Below, in pieces: positions 1 through 5,449 of a stretch of 10,096 nt of DNA. Position 1 is the stretch's first letter, and each line of letters starts with the position of its first letter. Location: contig SKQM01000239.1 of NCBI GenBank assembly GCA_007119005.1, positions 1 to 10,096 on the forward strand, in the 5' to 3' direction. The position numbers were made by a program, and so were the translations under genes. The DNA is from Thioalkalivibrio sp. GTDB taxonomy: Bacteria; Pseudomonadota; Gammaproteobacteria; Ectothiorhodospirales; Ectothiorhodospiraceae. Under the pieces are notes generated by a model. The model saw only the letters and a program-made list of their open reading frames with translations, was not told the DNA's origin and made no database searches.

Positions 1-341
1 AACTGGGCGAGAGTCCGGAGGCGGGTGCGCTCCGGGAGGCCTGGGAGGAGGCGCGGGCGGAGCTGGAGATCGATCAGTTGCTGGCCATCTATTCGATCAC
101 CCGGATCAGCCAGGTCCAGCTGATCTACCGCGCCCGCCTGAAGCACCCACGGGTGGAGGCCGGACCCGAGTCGCTGGAGGTCGGCCTGTTCCGCTTCGAC
201 GAGATCCCCTACGACGACATCGCCTTCCCCTCGGTGCACTGGGCCCTGAAGGATTACCGCGAGACGCTCGATCAGACGGCTTTCGCCCCCCGGATTGAGC
301 CGCCGCACCAATCCGCCCCCCCGACCGTTGAAGGAGCGTAG
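1..341 (+). CDS. NUDIX hydrolase, C-terminal part (5' end outside window)
   Basis: The reading frame is open from the window edge (first full codon at base 3) and gives 112 residues before a TAG stop at 339-341. The first residues carry the second half of the NUDIX box: an E, seven residues, then REAWEEA, corresponding to E-x7-REUxEE. This helix binds the Mg2+/Mn2+ that cleaves nucleoside diphosphate-X substrates. The glycine that normally follows EEx is replaced by arginine (EEARAEL). Downstream, GLFRFDEIPYDDIAFPSV followed by HWALKDY resembles the C-terminal segment of the COG1051-type ADP-ribose or NADH pyrophosphatase-like group; that subgroup is inferred. The last 20 or so residues are proline-rich and low in complexity. 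The substrate cannot be given. The stop codon is embedded in a REP-like palindrome. Confidence 0.85.
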   Translation, partial: LGESPEAGALREAWEEARAELEIDQLLAIYSITRISQVQLIYRARLKHPRVEAGPESLEVGLFRFDEIPYDDIAFPSVHWALKDYRETLDQTAFAPRIEPPHQSAPPTVEGA

Positions 342-371
342 GGCGGAAGAGGGCGAAGCCCGTCATCCGCC
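338..371 (+). repeat. REP-like palindromic element overlapping the NUDIX stop codon
   Basis: A GTAG tetranucleotide (338-341) is followed by an imperfect palindrome. The outer arms are GGCGGA (342-347) and TCCGCC (366-371), and the inner arms are GGGC (351-354) and GCCC (358-361) around a GAA loop. A GTAG head plus a hairpin with internal mismatches is the layout of bacterial REP sequences mobilised by RAYT (TnpA-REP) transposases, which often sit just behind stop codons. Here the TAG of GTAG is itself the stop codon of the NUDIX gene. The hairpin could also stabilise or end the NUDIX transcript. Only one copy is visible in the window, so the repeat status rests on the layout. A perfect 12-bp palindrome, CCCGGCGCCGGG, follows at 373-384. 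Confidence 0.5.
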
Positions 372-425
372 ACCCGGCGCCGGGGTCCGCGCGTGCCTCC
401 GCCGCATGTGCGCCCATGGGTATTT

Positions 426-452
426 TTACCTAGGTGGTTGCCTGTCTTACCT
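426..452 (+). promoter_or_regulatory. Candidate operator/promoter region upstream of the PilZ-like gene
   Basis: This is the most AT-rich stretch of the 342-554 intergenic region. It holds two direct copies of TTACCT, at 426-431 and 447-452, exactly 21 bases apart, which is two helical turns. The first overlaps the palindrome ACCTAGGT (428-435). The layout could suit a dimeric regulator or a promoter, but no convincing -35/-10 pair can be read here, so the function is a guess. Confidence 0.25.
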
Positions 453-500
453 CTGTCATGCGCGAGCCGTACGCTTCTGAACCAGGGAGTCGAAGATGCG

Positions 501-530
501 CCGGAAAGAGCGCACGGGTTTGTGTTCCGG
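501..530 (+). promoter_or_regulatory. Leader hairpin before the PilZ-like gene
   Basis: CCGGAA (501-506) and TTCCGG (525-530) are perfectly complementary arms. CAC and GTG next to the loop extend the stem, leaving a one-sided bulge AGAGCG and a loop GGGTTT. The structure ends about 10 bases before the Shine-Dalgarno sequence of the PilZ-like gene, so it may affect its translation or transcript stability. It matches no riboswitch class that I know. Confidence 0.25.
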
Positions 531-554
531 CAGGACTGCGGAGGAGGAAGAACG

Positions 555-902
555 ATGAACCACCATGATGACGAATGCATCTGGCTGCGCACGGATGTCC
601 TCCTCGATACCGGGGATGGGCCGCCGGCGCGGGTGCAGACCCGCAAGCTCTGCCGCAGCGGGGTCTTTCTGGAGTACAGCGGTCCGGTTACACGCCAGTC
701 GGTGGAGATCATCTTCCCCGAGCCCTACGCTCCCGAGGGTGGCCGCCGCCTGTTCGGGATGGTTACGCGGCGCTGGGCGGACGGGGTCTGGATCCGTTTC
801 AGCAGCGATCTGCGGTCGTCTGCCGAGATGATGATGCGCCACGGTCCGCCACGCGTCTCCCGCGCTCCACGCACGCCGCAGCGTCCCGCGCATCGTGCTT
901 GA
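555..902 (+). CDS. Small PilZ-like domain protein
   Basis: The product is 115 residues long. The ATG at 555 is chosen because a strong GGAGGAGG (540-547) precedes it with a 7-base gap; the frame stays open upstream to 393, but that part lacks a ribosome site. The core reads as a PilZ-like beta barrel: ARVQTRKLCRSGVFLEYSG, then VEIIFPEP, then RLFGMVTRRWADGVWIRFS. PilZ domains bind cyclic di-GMP through an N-terminal RxxxR and a D/N-x-S-x-x-G motif. Here the second motif is K-L-C-R-S-G and no RxxxR is visible before it, so if it is a PilZ protein it is probably a degenerate one that may not bind the nucleotide. The tail after about residue 95 is Arg/Pro-rich and probably disordered. It stands alone, converging on the minus-strand TldE-like gene. 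The family assignment is moderate; a different small beta-barrel protein is possible. Confidence 0.55.
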   Translation: MNHHDDECIWLRTDVLLDTGDGPPARVQTRKLCRSGVFLEYSGPVTRQSVEIIFPEPYAPEGGRRLFGMVTRRWADGVWIRFSSDLRSSAEMMMRHGPPRVSRAPRTPQRPAHRA

Positions 903-925
903 GGTGAAAATCGCGCGTTCTCCTT

Positions 926-944
926 CTCCGCGCCACCCGCGGAG
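926..944. terminator. Hairpin between convergent genes, possible terminator
   Basis: CTCCGCG (926-932) and CGCGGAG (938-944) form a perfect 7-bp GC-rich stem with a 5-base loop. It lies in the 44-base gap between the PilZ-like gene and the convergent TldE-like gene. On the minus strand the next T-run (ATTTTC) comes only about 14 bases later, and on the plus strand there is none, so this is at best an atypical bidirectional terminator. Confidence 0.35.
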
Positions 945-946
945 GA

Positions 947-2263
947 TCACAGGGTGAGCGGAAAGTCCCGGACCAGCGCACCGGGGAGCAGGGCGCTCGC
1001 GGTGGAGCGCTGTCCGTAGGTTCCCGTATCGACGATTCGTTCGCGTTCCCGGGTCAGGCCGAGAAGGTTTTCACCGAGCAACTCATACAGACTGACATCG
1101 AAGCGCATCGGATCCACGGGTGCGACGGGGATGCCGTCGACCACCCGCAGGCAGGCGAAACGGGTCATGCCCGTCACCGCGCAGCGGGTGCGGTCCGAGA
1201 GGTTGCCATACCAGAGGTCGGAGACCAGCAGGCCGTCGCCCACGGCCCGGGCAGCCTCTTCAGTGGCGAGCGTCCCCGGTGCCATTTCCAGGCTCTCGGG
1301 TCTCTCCGCCGCCGCGTTCACCGCCACGCCGTACTCGCGGCTGGAACGGAGGTCGGCGAGACAACCGGCGTGTTGGCCGCCGGCGATCAGTGGCGTCCGG
1401 TCAGGCAGCGGGAAGCCCTCAGGGCTGAAACGCGGCGCCTGTCCGCCAGCGCAGTGCTCGTCCAGGTTCACCTCTGGGTGCAGCGCGATCTTGCCATCCG
1501 CGAGCTGGAGCAGGGGTGTCTGCCGCGTGCGGTGGGCGCGCAGACCGAAACCCTGCCAGGCGATCACCGAAAGGATCTCCATGAGTGCGGCCGGAGCCAG
1601 AAAGACCCGGTAGTTTCCGGGTTCCAGAGACATGGGTGCGCAGGCCATGATCTCCAGCTGATCCCGCGTCCCGTGGACCCTGGACGCGAGCGCCTCGGAG
1701 TCCCAATGCCGCCCCGCATAGCGTCCCTTCACCGCCTTGTCCGCACGGTGGTAGAGACTCCAGTCCAGGCTGAAGCTCTCGGTCTCGAACCAGTGCCATT
1801 GCCCGGCAGAGCCCGCGAAGCCGCGGCAAAGGCGTCCGGACGCGCAATGGCCGACCAGGTCCAGGCCGTCTGCGCTGCCGGTCAGTACCTCCAGGAGTTC
1901 GGCCGCGCCGGGCAGGCGGCCGCCGCGCAGGTCTTCGCTGTTCGAATCCGGTCCGGCGCAGGCGTGGTAGGGGTCCGGGGGTACCTGCGGCAACAGCGTG
2001 CGCAGTTGCGTCGTCGCGGCGCGCAGCTGTGCGGTGTCCGCGTCGGCGTCGCCGCTGAGGGGCAGCGTCGTGCGGACATGCCGCTGATCGCGTATCAGGT
2101 CCAGCGTGAGGCGTTGCTGCTGCACATGCCCCGCCTGACGGATGCGGTTGCCGTTCAGCCGCACGAAATCCGAGTCCTCGCCCTCGAACCAGGCGGTGAA
2201 GGCCTCGCCGGGTTGCAGCAGTCCCCGCAGTGCGACGGCCGCGCGCTCGAGACTCGCACGCAT
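947..2263 (-). CDS. TldE/PmbA-like partner subunit of a TldD-type protease
   Basis: The product is 438 residues long. The start is the ATG at 2263-2261, which overlaps the TGA of the upstream TldD-like gene by one base (TGATG), an arrangement for translational coupling. The frame runs on upstream to 2761, but only inside the TldD-like gene. The N-terminal part (SDFVRLNGNRIRQAG, then QRLTLDLI) matches TldD/PmbA-family N domains. The C-terminal half has the family's beta-rich shape but no HExxxH, as expected of the TldE/PmbA subunit, which lacks zinc ligands and forms a heterodimer with TldD. In Escherichia coli TldD/TldE remove leader peptides (microcin B17) and degrade unfolded peptides (CcdA). 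The length is close to E. coli PmbA (about 450). The substrate here is unknown and no RiPP precursor is seen nearby. Confidence 0.85.
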   Translation of the reverse strand: MRASLERAAVALRGLLQPGEAFTAWFEGEDSDFVRLNGNRIRQAGHVQQQRLTLDLIRDQRHVRTTLPLSGDADADTAQLRAATTQLRTLLPQVPPDPYHACAGPDSNSEDLRGGRLPGAAELLEVLTGSADGLDLVGHCASGRLCRGFAGSAGQWHWFETESFSLDWSLYHRADKAVKGRYAGRHWDSEALASRVHGTRDQLEIMACAPMSLEPGNYRVFLAPAALMEILSVIAWQGFGLRAHRTRQTPLLQLADGKIALHPEVNLDEHCAGGQAPRFSPEGFPLPDRTPLIAGGQHAGCLADLRSSREYGVAVNAAAERPESLEMAPGTLATEEAARAVGDGLLVSDLWYGNLSDRTRCAVTGMTRFACLRVVDGIPVAPVDPMRFDVSLYELLGENLLGLTRERERIVDTGTYGQRSTASALLPGALVRDFPLTL

Positions 2264-3720
2264 CAGGAACCGGCTCCGCCGAAGACCGCCACACCGCGGA
2301 AGAGACAGGGCGGCGAGGCGTGTCCAACTGCAATCATCTGGTTCGGCTCGCCCTTGCCGCAGGTTCCGACACCCATCACGCGGAAGCTGTCGCGGTGACC
2401 GACCCCGGCGAGGCTGCGCCAGAAGGCGGAGGAGATGCCGCGATAGCCGGGATTGCGGACCCGTTCCCGCAGTTCTCCATCTTCGATGCGCCAGCCCAGC
2501 TCGCAGCCGAACTGGAACTTGTTCCTCGAGTCGTCGATGGACCAGGAGCGGTTGGTCTCCATCAGCACTCCGTGCTCGACCGAGCGGACCAGGTCGTCCA
2601 GGCTGCTCTCGCCCGGTTCGAGGTTCAGGTTGGCCATGCGGTCGATAGGGGGCCGGTTCCAGGAACTGGCCCGGGCGCAGGCGACCCCTGGCAGGCCCGA
2701 CCGCGCCTGCGAGGTGGCTCCGCCCAGACCGCGCAGGAGCAGGCCTTCCCGGATCAGCCATTGCCGCTCGGCCCGCGTACCCTCATCGTCGTACCCGAAG
2801 GACGCGAGTTCACCGGGTACGGCGGGGTCGGAGGTGACGTTCAGCAGCTCCGAGCCATAGCGGAAGGTCCCGAACATCTCCGGGGTCACGAAGCTCGTTC
2901 CCGCGTAATTGCGTTCGTCGCCGAGGATGCGGTCCAGTTCCAGCGGGTGGCCGATGCTCTCGTGGATCTGCAGCGTCATCTGGCCGGGCATCAGCACGAG
3001 ATCCATCGTGCCGACAGGGCACTCGGGCGCATCGAGCAGGGACAGTGCATCACCGGCCACACGTTCCGGCTGGGCCTCAAATTCCAGCAGATCCAGCCGC
3101 TCCAGCCCACCCTGTCCCGCGAGATCCGGTCCGAAGCTGCGGACCTGGGTTTCTCCGCCCCGGTTCGCGACTGCACGCAGCCAGGGAACCAGCATGTGCT
3201 GGGTCTGATGGATTTCGCCGCCGTGCGCGTTCACCAGCAGGGACTCGCGCCGCTGGTAGCCCAGACCGGCCGACCAGTCGACAATCGCCTCGTGGATCTT
3301 CATCCGCCCGGCCAGGTCGCGCAGCCACTGCAGCTTGGCGGCCGTTCCCAGTTCCGACCAGTGCCGCTGAACCGGCGCCTCCCAGGCGTCGCGGATCCCG
3401 ATGGGTCCAAGCGGCTGGGGGGCGAATAGGCGCAGCGGTGCGGCCAGTTGCGCCCAGCCCCGGGCGCGTTCCACGGCGGCCGCCAGTCCTGCACGCGAGA
3501 GGTCGCTGGTCGCCGCATAGCCCACACCACCCGCCTCCGACAGCGTGACCATCACGCCGGTATCCCGCGCGAGCTGAACGGGCTCGACCACGTCCCGGCG
3601 CACCGAGAGGGTTTCGGAGGCTACATCGATGATTCTCAGCGACCAGTCGTCAACCGCCGGGACGATTTCGCGGAATCGCCCTGCGAGCTCGTGAAGGTCC
3701 TGTGTGGTTTGGTCGTTCAT
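2263..3720 (-). CDS. TldD-like zinc metalloprotease
   Basis: The product is 485 residues long, close to E. coli TldD (about 481). The zinc motif HESIGH (HExxxH) is at residues 253-258. Near the C terminus the family motif GTCGKGEPNQMIAVGH (about 452-467) supplies Cys454, the likely third zinc ligand, so all catalytic features are present. The N-terminal domain (1-230) is the family's substrate-channel part. TldD works with TldE in a closed heterodimer that admits only unfolded peptides and is cytoplasmic. The ATG at 3720 overlaps the TGA of the upstream membrane-protein gene by four bases (ATGA), and the stop overlaps the start of the TldE-like gene, so the three genes form one operon. In enterobacteria tldD and pmbA are unlinked; this linked pair is therefore probably a second, specialised copy. 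An AGAGGA sequence lies 9 bases before the start. Confidence 0.92.
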   Translation of the reverse strand: MNDQTTQDLHELAGRFREIVPAVDDWSLRIIDVASETLSVRRDVVEPVQLARDTGVMVTLSEAGGVGYAATSDLSRAGLAAAVERARGWAQLAAPLRLFAPQPLGPIGIRDAWEAPVQRHWSELGTAAKLQWLRDLAGRMKIHEAIVDWSAGLGYQRRESLLVNAHGGEIHQTQHMLVPWLRAVANRGGETQVRSFGPDLAGQGGLERLDLLEFEAQPERVAGDALSLLDAPECPVGTMDLVLMPGQMTLQIHESIGHPLELDRILGDERNYAGTSFVTPEMFGTFRYGSELLNVTSDPAVPGELASFGYDDEGTRAERQWLIREGLLLRGLGGATSQARSGLPGVACARASSWNRPPIDRMANLNLEPGESSLDDLVRSVEHGVLMETNRSWSIDDSRNKFQFGCELGWRIEDGELRERVRNPGYRGISSAFWRSLAGVGHRDSFRVMGVGTCGKGEPNQMIAVGHASPPCLFRGVAVFGGAGS

Positions 3721-4337
3721 GATCGGCGGTCCTCTTCGCTGGCCGGCTCCGTTGCCGTGTGACGATCAGAGGGTCCTTCCAGCACCCGGGTTCCCGGGAG
3801 CAGGCGGGGTGTGTCTTCGCGCTCGATCTGGCTCTGCCGCCGCGATTCCTGGCGGAGCCTGAGCAGATAACCGGCGACAGCGCCACCGGAGGAGCTGATC
3901 AGCAGCACGCCCAGCGACAGGAACTGGGTCAGCAGAAGCAGTGTGCCGAGACCCGCGACTCCGGCGAAGGCGCCGTAAAGCTTGACGTTGGAGCGGCTCC
4001 TGACCCGCTGCGTCTCCCGCTCGACCTGCCGTCGCGCGCGGTCAACGGCCTTGGCGCGCTCTTCGGCCGTCAGGCGCTTGTGCCGCTCGCGCTCGCGCGC
4101 GAGATGCCCCTCGGCACGGAGCACGGTCTCCGCGCTGTGGCTGCGGGCGAGCGAGGCCAGCCAGAGGGCGGCGAACAGCGCCGACGCGACGGCCAGTGCC
4201 CCGAACGTCAGCGCGGCGTCGGTGGATCCGGTCCGCCACCATGCGTACAGCAACAGTGCGGTGACGACCTGAATCAGCACGAGGCCGAGAAACAGCTTGG
4301 CCGTCAGCGGTACACGAAACCAGCTTCGCAATCCCAT
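3717..4337 (-). CDS. Membrane protein with central coiled coil, unknown function
   Basis: The product is 206 residues long and I do not recognise the family. Two hydrophobic segments (about 12-33 and 41-63) are followed by a very charged Arg/Glu/Ala-rich helix (about 66-116) that should form a coiled coil. A second hydrophobic block (about 119-159) is long enough for two more membrane helices, and a hydrophilic tail ends the protein. The stop overlaps the TldD-like start (ATGA), so it is the first gene of that operon. It could anchor or regulate the protease pair, but this is inference from position only. The start is uncertain: AGGAG directly abuts the ATG at 4337, which is too close, while a TTG two codons later sits six bases from the same AGGAG. 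There is no signal-peptide cleavage site and no lipobox. Confidence 0.8.
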   Translation of the reverse strand: MGLRSWFRVPLTAKLFLGLVLIQVVTALLLYAWWRTGSTDAALTFGALAVASALFAALWLASLARSHSAETVLRAEGHLARERERHKRLTAEERAKAVDRARRQVERETQRVRSRSNVKLYGAFAGVAGLGTLLLLTQFLSLGVLLISSSGGAVAGYLLRLRQESRRQSQIEREDTPRLLPGTRVLEGPSDRHTATEPASEEDRRS

Positions 4338-4390
4338 CTCCTGTCTCGCGCGCCCGTCTCACTGCCGGGCCGATGTCCGTTGCTGCCACC

Positions 4391-4399
4391 AGTCTAGCA
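4391..4399 (-). promoter_or_regulatory. Candidate extended -10 for the membrane protein/TldD-like operon
   Basis: On the minus strand the bases read TGC-TAGACT, an extended -10 with four of six consensus bases, about 55 bases before the operon start. No good -35 is visible. It lies in the 163-base divergent gap (4338-4500), which holds nothing else I can name besides the plus-strand candidate. Confidence 0.25.
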
Positions 4400-4450
4400 G
4401 TCCGGGCAGGCGGGGCCAGTCATGGCTCCGGCGGCAGCGCGTCAGGTTTG

Positions 4451-4459
4451 TGCGAAAAT
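4451..4459 (+). promoter_or_regulatory. Candidate extended -10 for the cysteine-rich protein gene
   Basis: TGC-GAAAAT is an extended -10-like element (four of six bases) about 40 bases before the ATG at 4501. It sits in an AT-richer patch (GTTTGTGCGAAAATG) of an otherwise GC-rich gap. No matching -35 is seen, so the call is weak. Confidence 0.27.
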
Positions 4460-4500
4460 GCCTCGGACTTGCGCCATCGGGGTGGAGTGCGAAGGCCGGA

Positions 4501-4950
4501 ATGGACGAGAAGGAGTTCAAGGAAATCTATGGCGGCTACGATCCCCAGCGCTGCCATTTCAACAAGGCGATCCTGCTGGGTTGCGCGGGTTGCCATTGCT
4601 CGCAACGCGTGCTGATCGCCGAACGCGAGGCGATCAGCTGCCTGTCCCGGGCAGGCCACGAGCGTTGCGGCGCAGTGCTGTCGAACCTCAGGGAGAAGGC
4701 GGTGTTCGCGCTGGGAATGACCCATGCGGCGCAGGGTCTTCCGCATGGCAAGCAGGTCAAGGTCGAGTGCGGCGGGCTGGCGGCTCTGGCGCGGGTGGCA
4801 GGCGCTGCGCTGGCCGATGACATCGACAGAAGCCTGCAGCAGCTGGAGCGGGCGCCGGGCGGTCTGGAGGCCATCCCGTACGGCGAGGTCGTGCGTTCCA
4901 TCAGCCAGTATTCGCTACGCAAACGTGGCCGAGGCCCACGTTCGGATTAA
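4501..4950 (+). CDS. Cysteine-rich conserved protein, unknown function
   Basis: The product is 149 residues long. The N-terminal two thirds hold seven cysteines: C18, C28, C31, C33, C47, C56 and C90. The spacing C-x9-C-x2-C-x-C-x13-C-x8-C suggests a metal or iron-sulfur site, or a zinc-stabilised fold. Recognisable blocks are FKEIYGGYDP (6-15), FNKAILLGCAGCHC (20-33) and IAEREAISC (39-47). I recall similar unnamed proteobacterial proteins but no Pfam name and no experimental role. There is no signal peptide or membrane segment, so it is probably cytoplasmic. The C-terminal part is helical and ends in a basic tail (LRKRGRGPRSD). The frame is open upstream to 4297, but ATG 4501 precedes the conserved block directly, with AAGG about 6 bases before it. 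The TAA lies in the loop of an inverted repeat, and the PA2779-like gene follows after 59 bases in the same direction. Confidence 0.83.
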   Translation: MDEKEFKEIYGGYDPQRCHFNKAILLGCAGCHCSQRVLIAEREAISCLSRAGHERCGAVLSNLREKAVFALGMTHAAQGLPHGKQVKVECGGLAALARVAGAALADDIDRSLQQLERAPGGLEAIPYGEVVRSISQYSLRKRGRGPRSD

Positions 4951-4960
4951 TGTCCGAACG
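4939..4960. promoter_or_regulatory. Perfect 8-bp inverted repeat at the 3' end of the cysteine-rich gene
   Basis: CGTTCGGA (4939-4946) and TCCGAACG (4953-4960) are exact reverse complements around TTAATG, which contains the stop codon TAA. No T-run follows on either strand close enough for a standard intrinsic terminator. It could be an operator for the PA2779-like gene, which starts 50 bases downstream, or an mRNA 3'-end hairpin. Confidence 0.4.
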
Positions 4961-5009
4961 GGGCGCTTGGGATATCCTTGCCCTTCCATCCGTAACTGGA
5001 GGTACACCG

Positions 5010-5402
5010 ATGGCAGGCCACTCCTTGCTCACGCGCGTCGTCGCGCTGCTCTGTGCGCTCGCTCTCTTCGGGGCGGCCACGAGTCCGCTCCATGCATCGA
5101 TGCTGGGGACCGGCTCCCTGATCGAGGCGGAACAGTCCGTGGTGGATCGCGAACGGCTGCTGGTCCAGCTGGAACGCGAAGAGGTACGCACGCAATTGCA
5201 GGCGATGGGCGTCTCCGCGCAGGCCGCGGCCGAGCGCGTGGCCCGGATGACGGATGCCGAGATCGGGATGCTCAACGAACGCCTCGAGGAGATGCCCGCC
5301 GGGGCCGGGGCGCTGGGCGTGGTCCTGTTCATCGTGCTGCTGCTGGTGATCACCGACGCCCTCGGCATCACTGACATCTTCCCGTTCGTGCATTCGCAGT
5401 AG
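5010..5402 (+). CDS. PA2779-family membrane-anchored protein
   Basis: The product is 130 residues long. The ATG at 5010 follows GGAGG (4998-5002) with a 7-base gap and opens directly onto a signal peptide: TRVVALLCALALFGAA, with likely cleavage after LHA (residue 29). An in-frame ATG at 4950 would bury that signal. The mature part begins SMLGTGSLI, continues with a charged helical segment (RERLLVQLEREEVRTQLQ, then a GV..AAAERVARMTDAEI pattern), and ends with a membrane helix at about 101-117 followed by ITDALGITDIFPFV. That ending is characteristic of the PA2779 family. The function is unknown; the protein should sit in the inner membrane facing the periplasm. In Pseudomonas the gene neighbours PA2778, a predicted C39-like peptidase with TPR repeats; no such gene is next to this copy. 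It converges on lpxB across 47 bases. Confidence 0.85.
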   Translation: MAGHSLLTRVVALLCALALFGAATSPLHASMLGTGSLIEAEQSVVDRERLLVQLEREEVRTQLQAMGVSAQAAAERVARMTDAEIGMLNERLEEMPAGAGALGVVLFIVLLLVITDALGITDIFPFVHSQ

Positions 5403-5449
5403 CGGGGGTCGGAGTCCTGGCAGCGCCGCGGACCCATGAAGCGGTGACC

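Noticed and set aside
393..554. Upstream extension of the PilZ-like frame
   Set aside because: It has no ribosome site and covers the AT-rich repeats and hairpin; ATG 555 has a near-perfect Shine-Dalgarno.
2264..2761. N-terminal extension of the TldE-like reading frame to 604 residues
   Set aside because: This part lies wholly inside the TldD-like gene in another frame, is Arg/Pro/Gly-rich without domain signs, and the ATG at 2263 gives a coupled start matching the family length.
2230..3429. 399-residue plus-strand frame opposite the TldD-like gene
   Set aside because: It is an antisense open frame of the kind common in GC-rich DNA. It has no domain, and the minus-strand gene has clear catalytic motifs.
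4950..5009. Earlier ATG (TAATG overlap with the cysteine-rich gene) as the start of the PA2779-family protein
   Set aside because: It would add 20 residues in front of the signal peptide; ATG 5010 has GGAGG at good spacing.
5406..5435. GGGTC/GACCC pair between the PA2779-family gene and lpxB as a terminator
   Set aside because: The stem is only 5 bp with a 20-base loop and no T-run.
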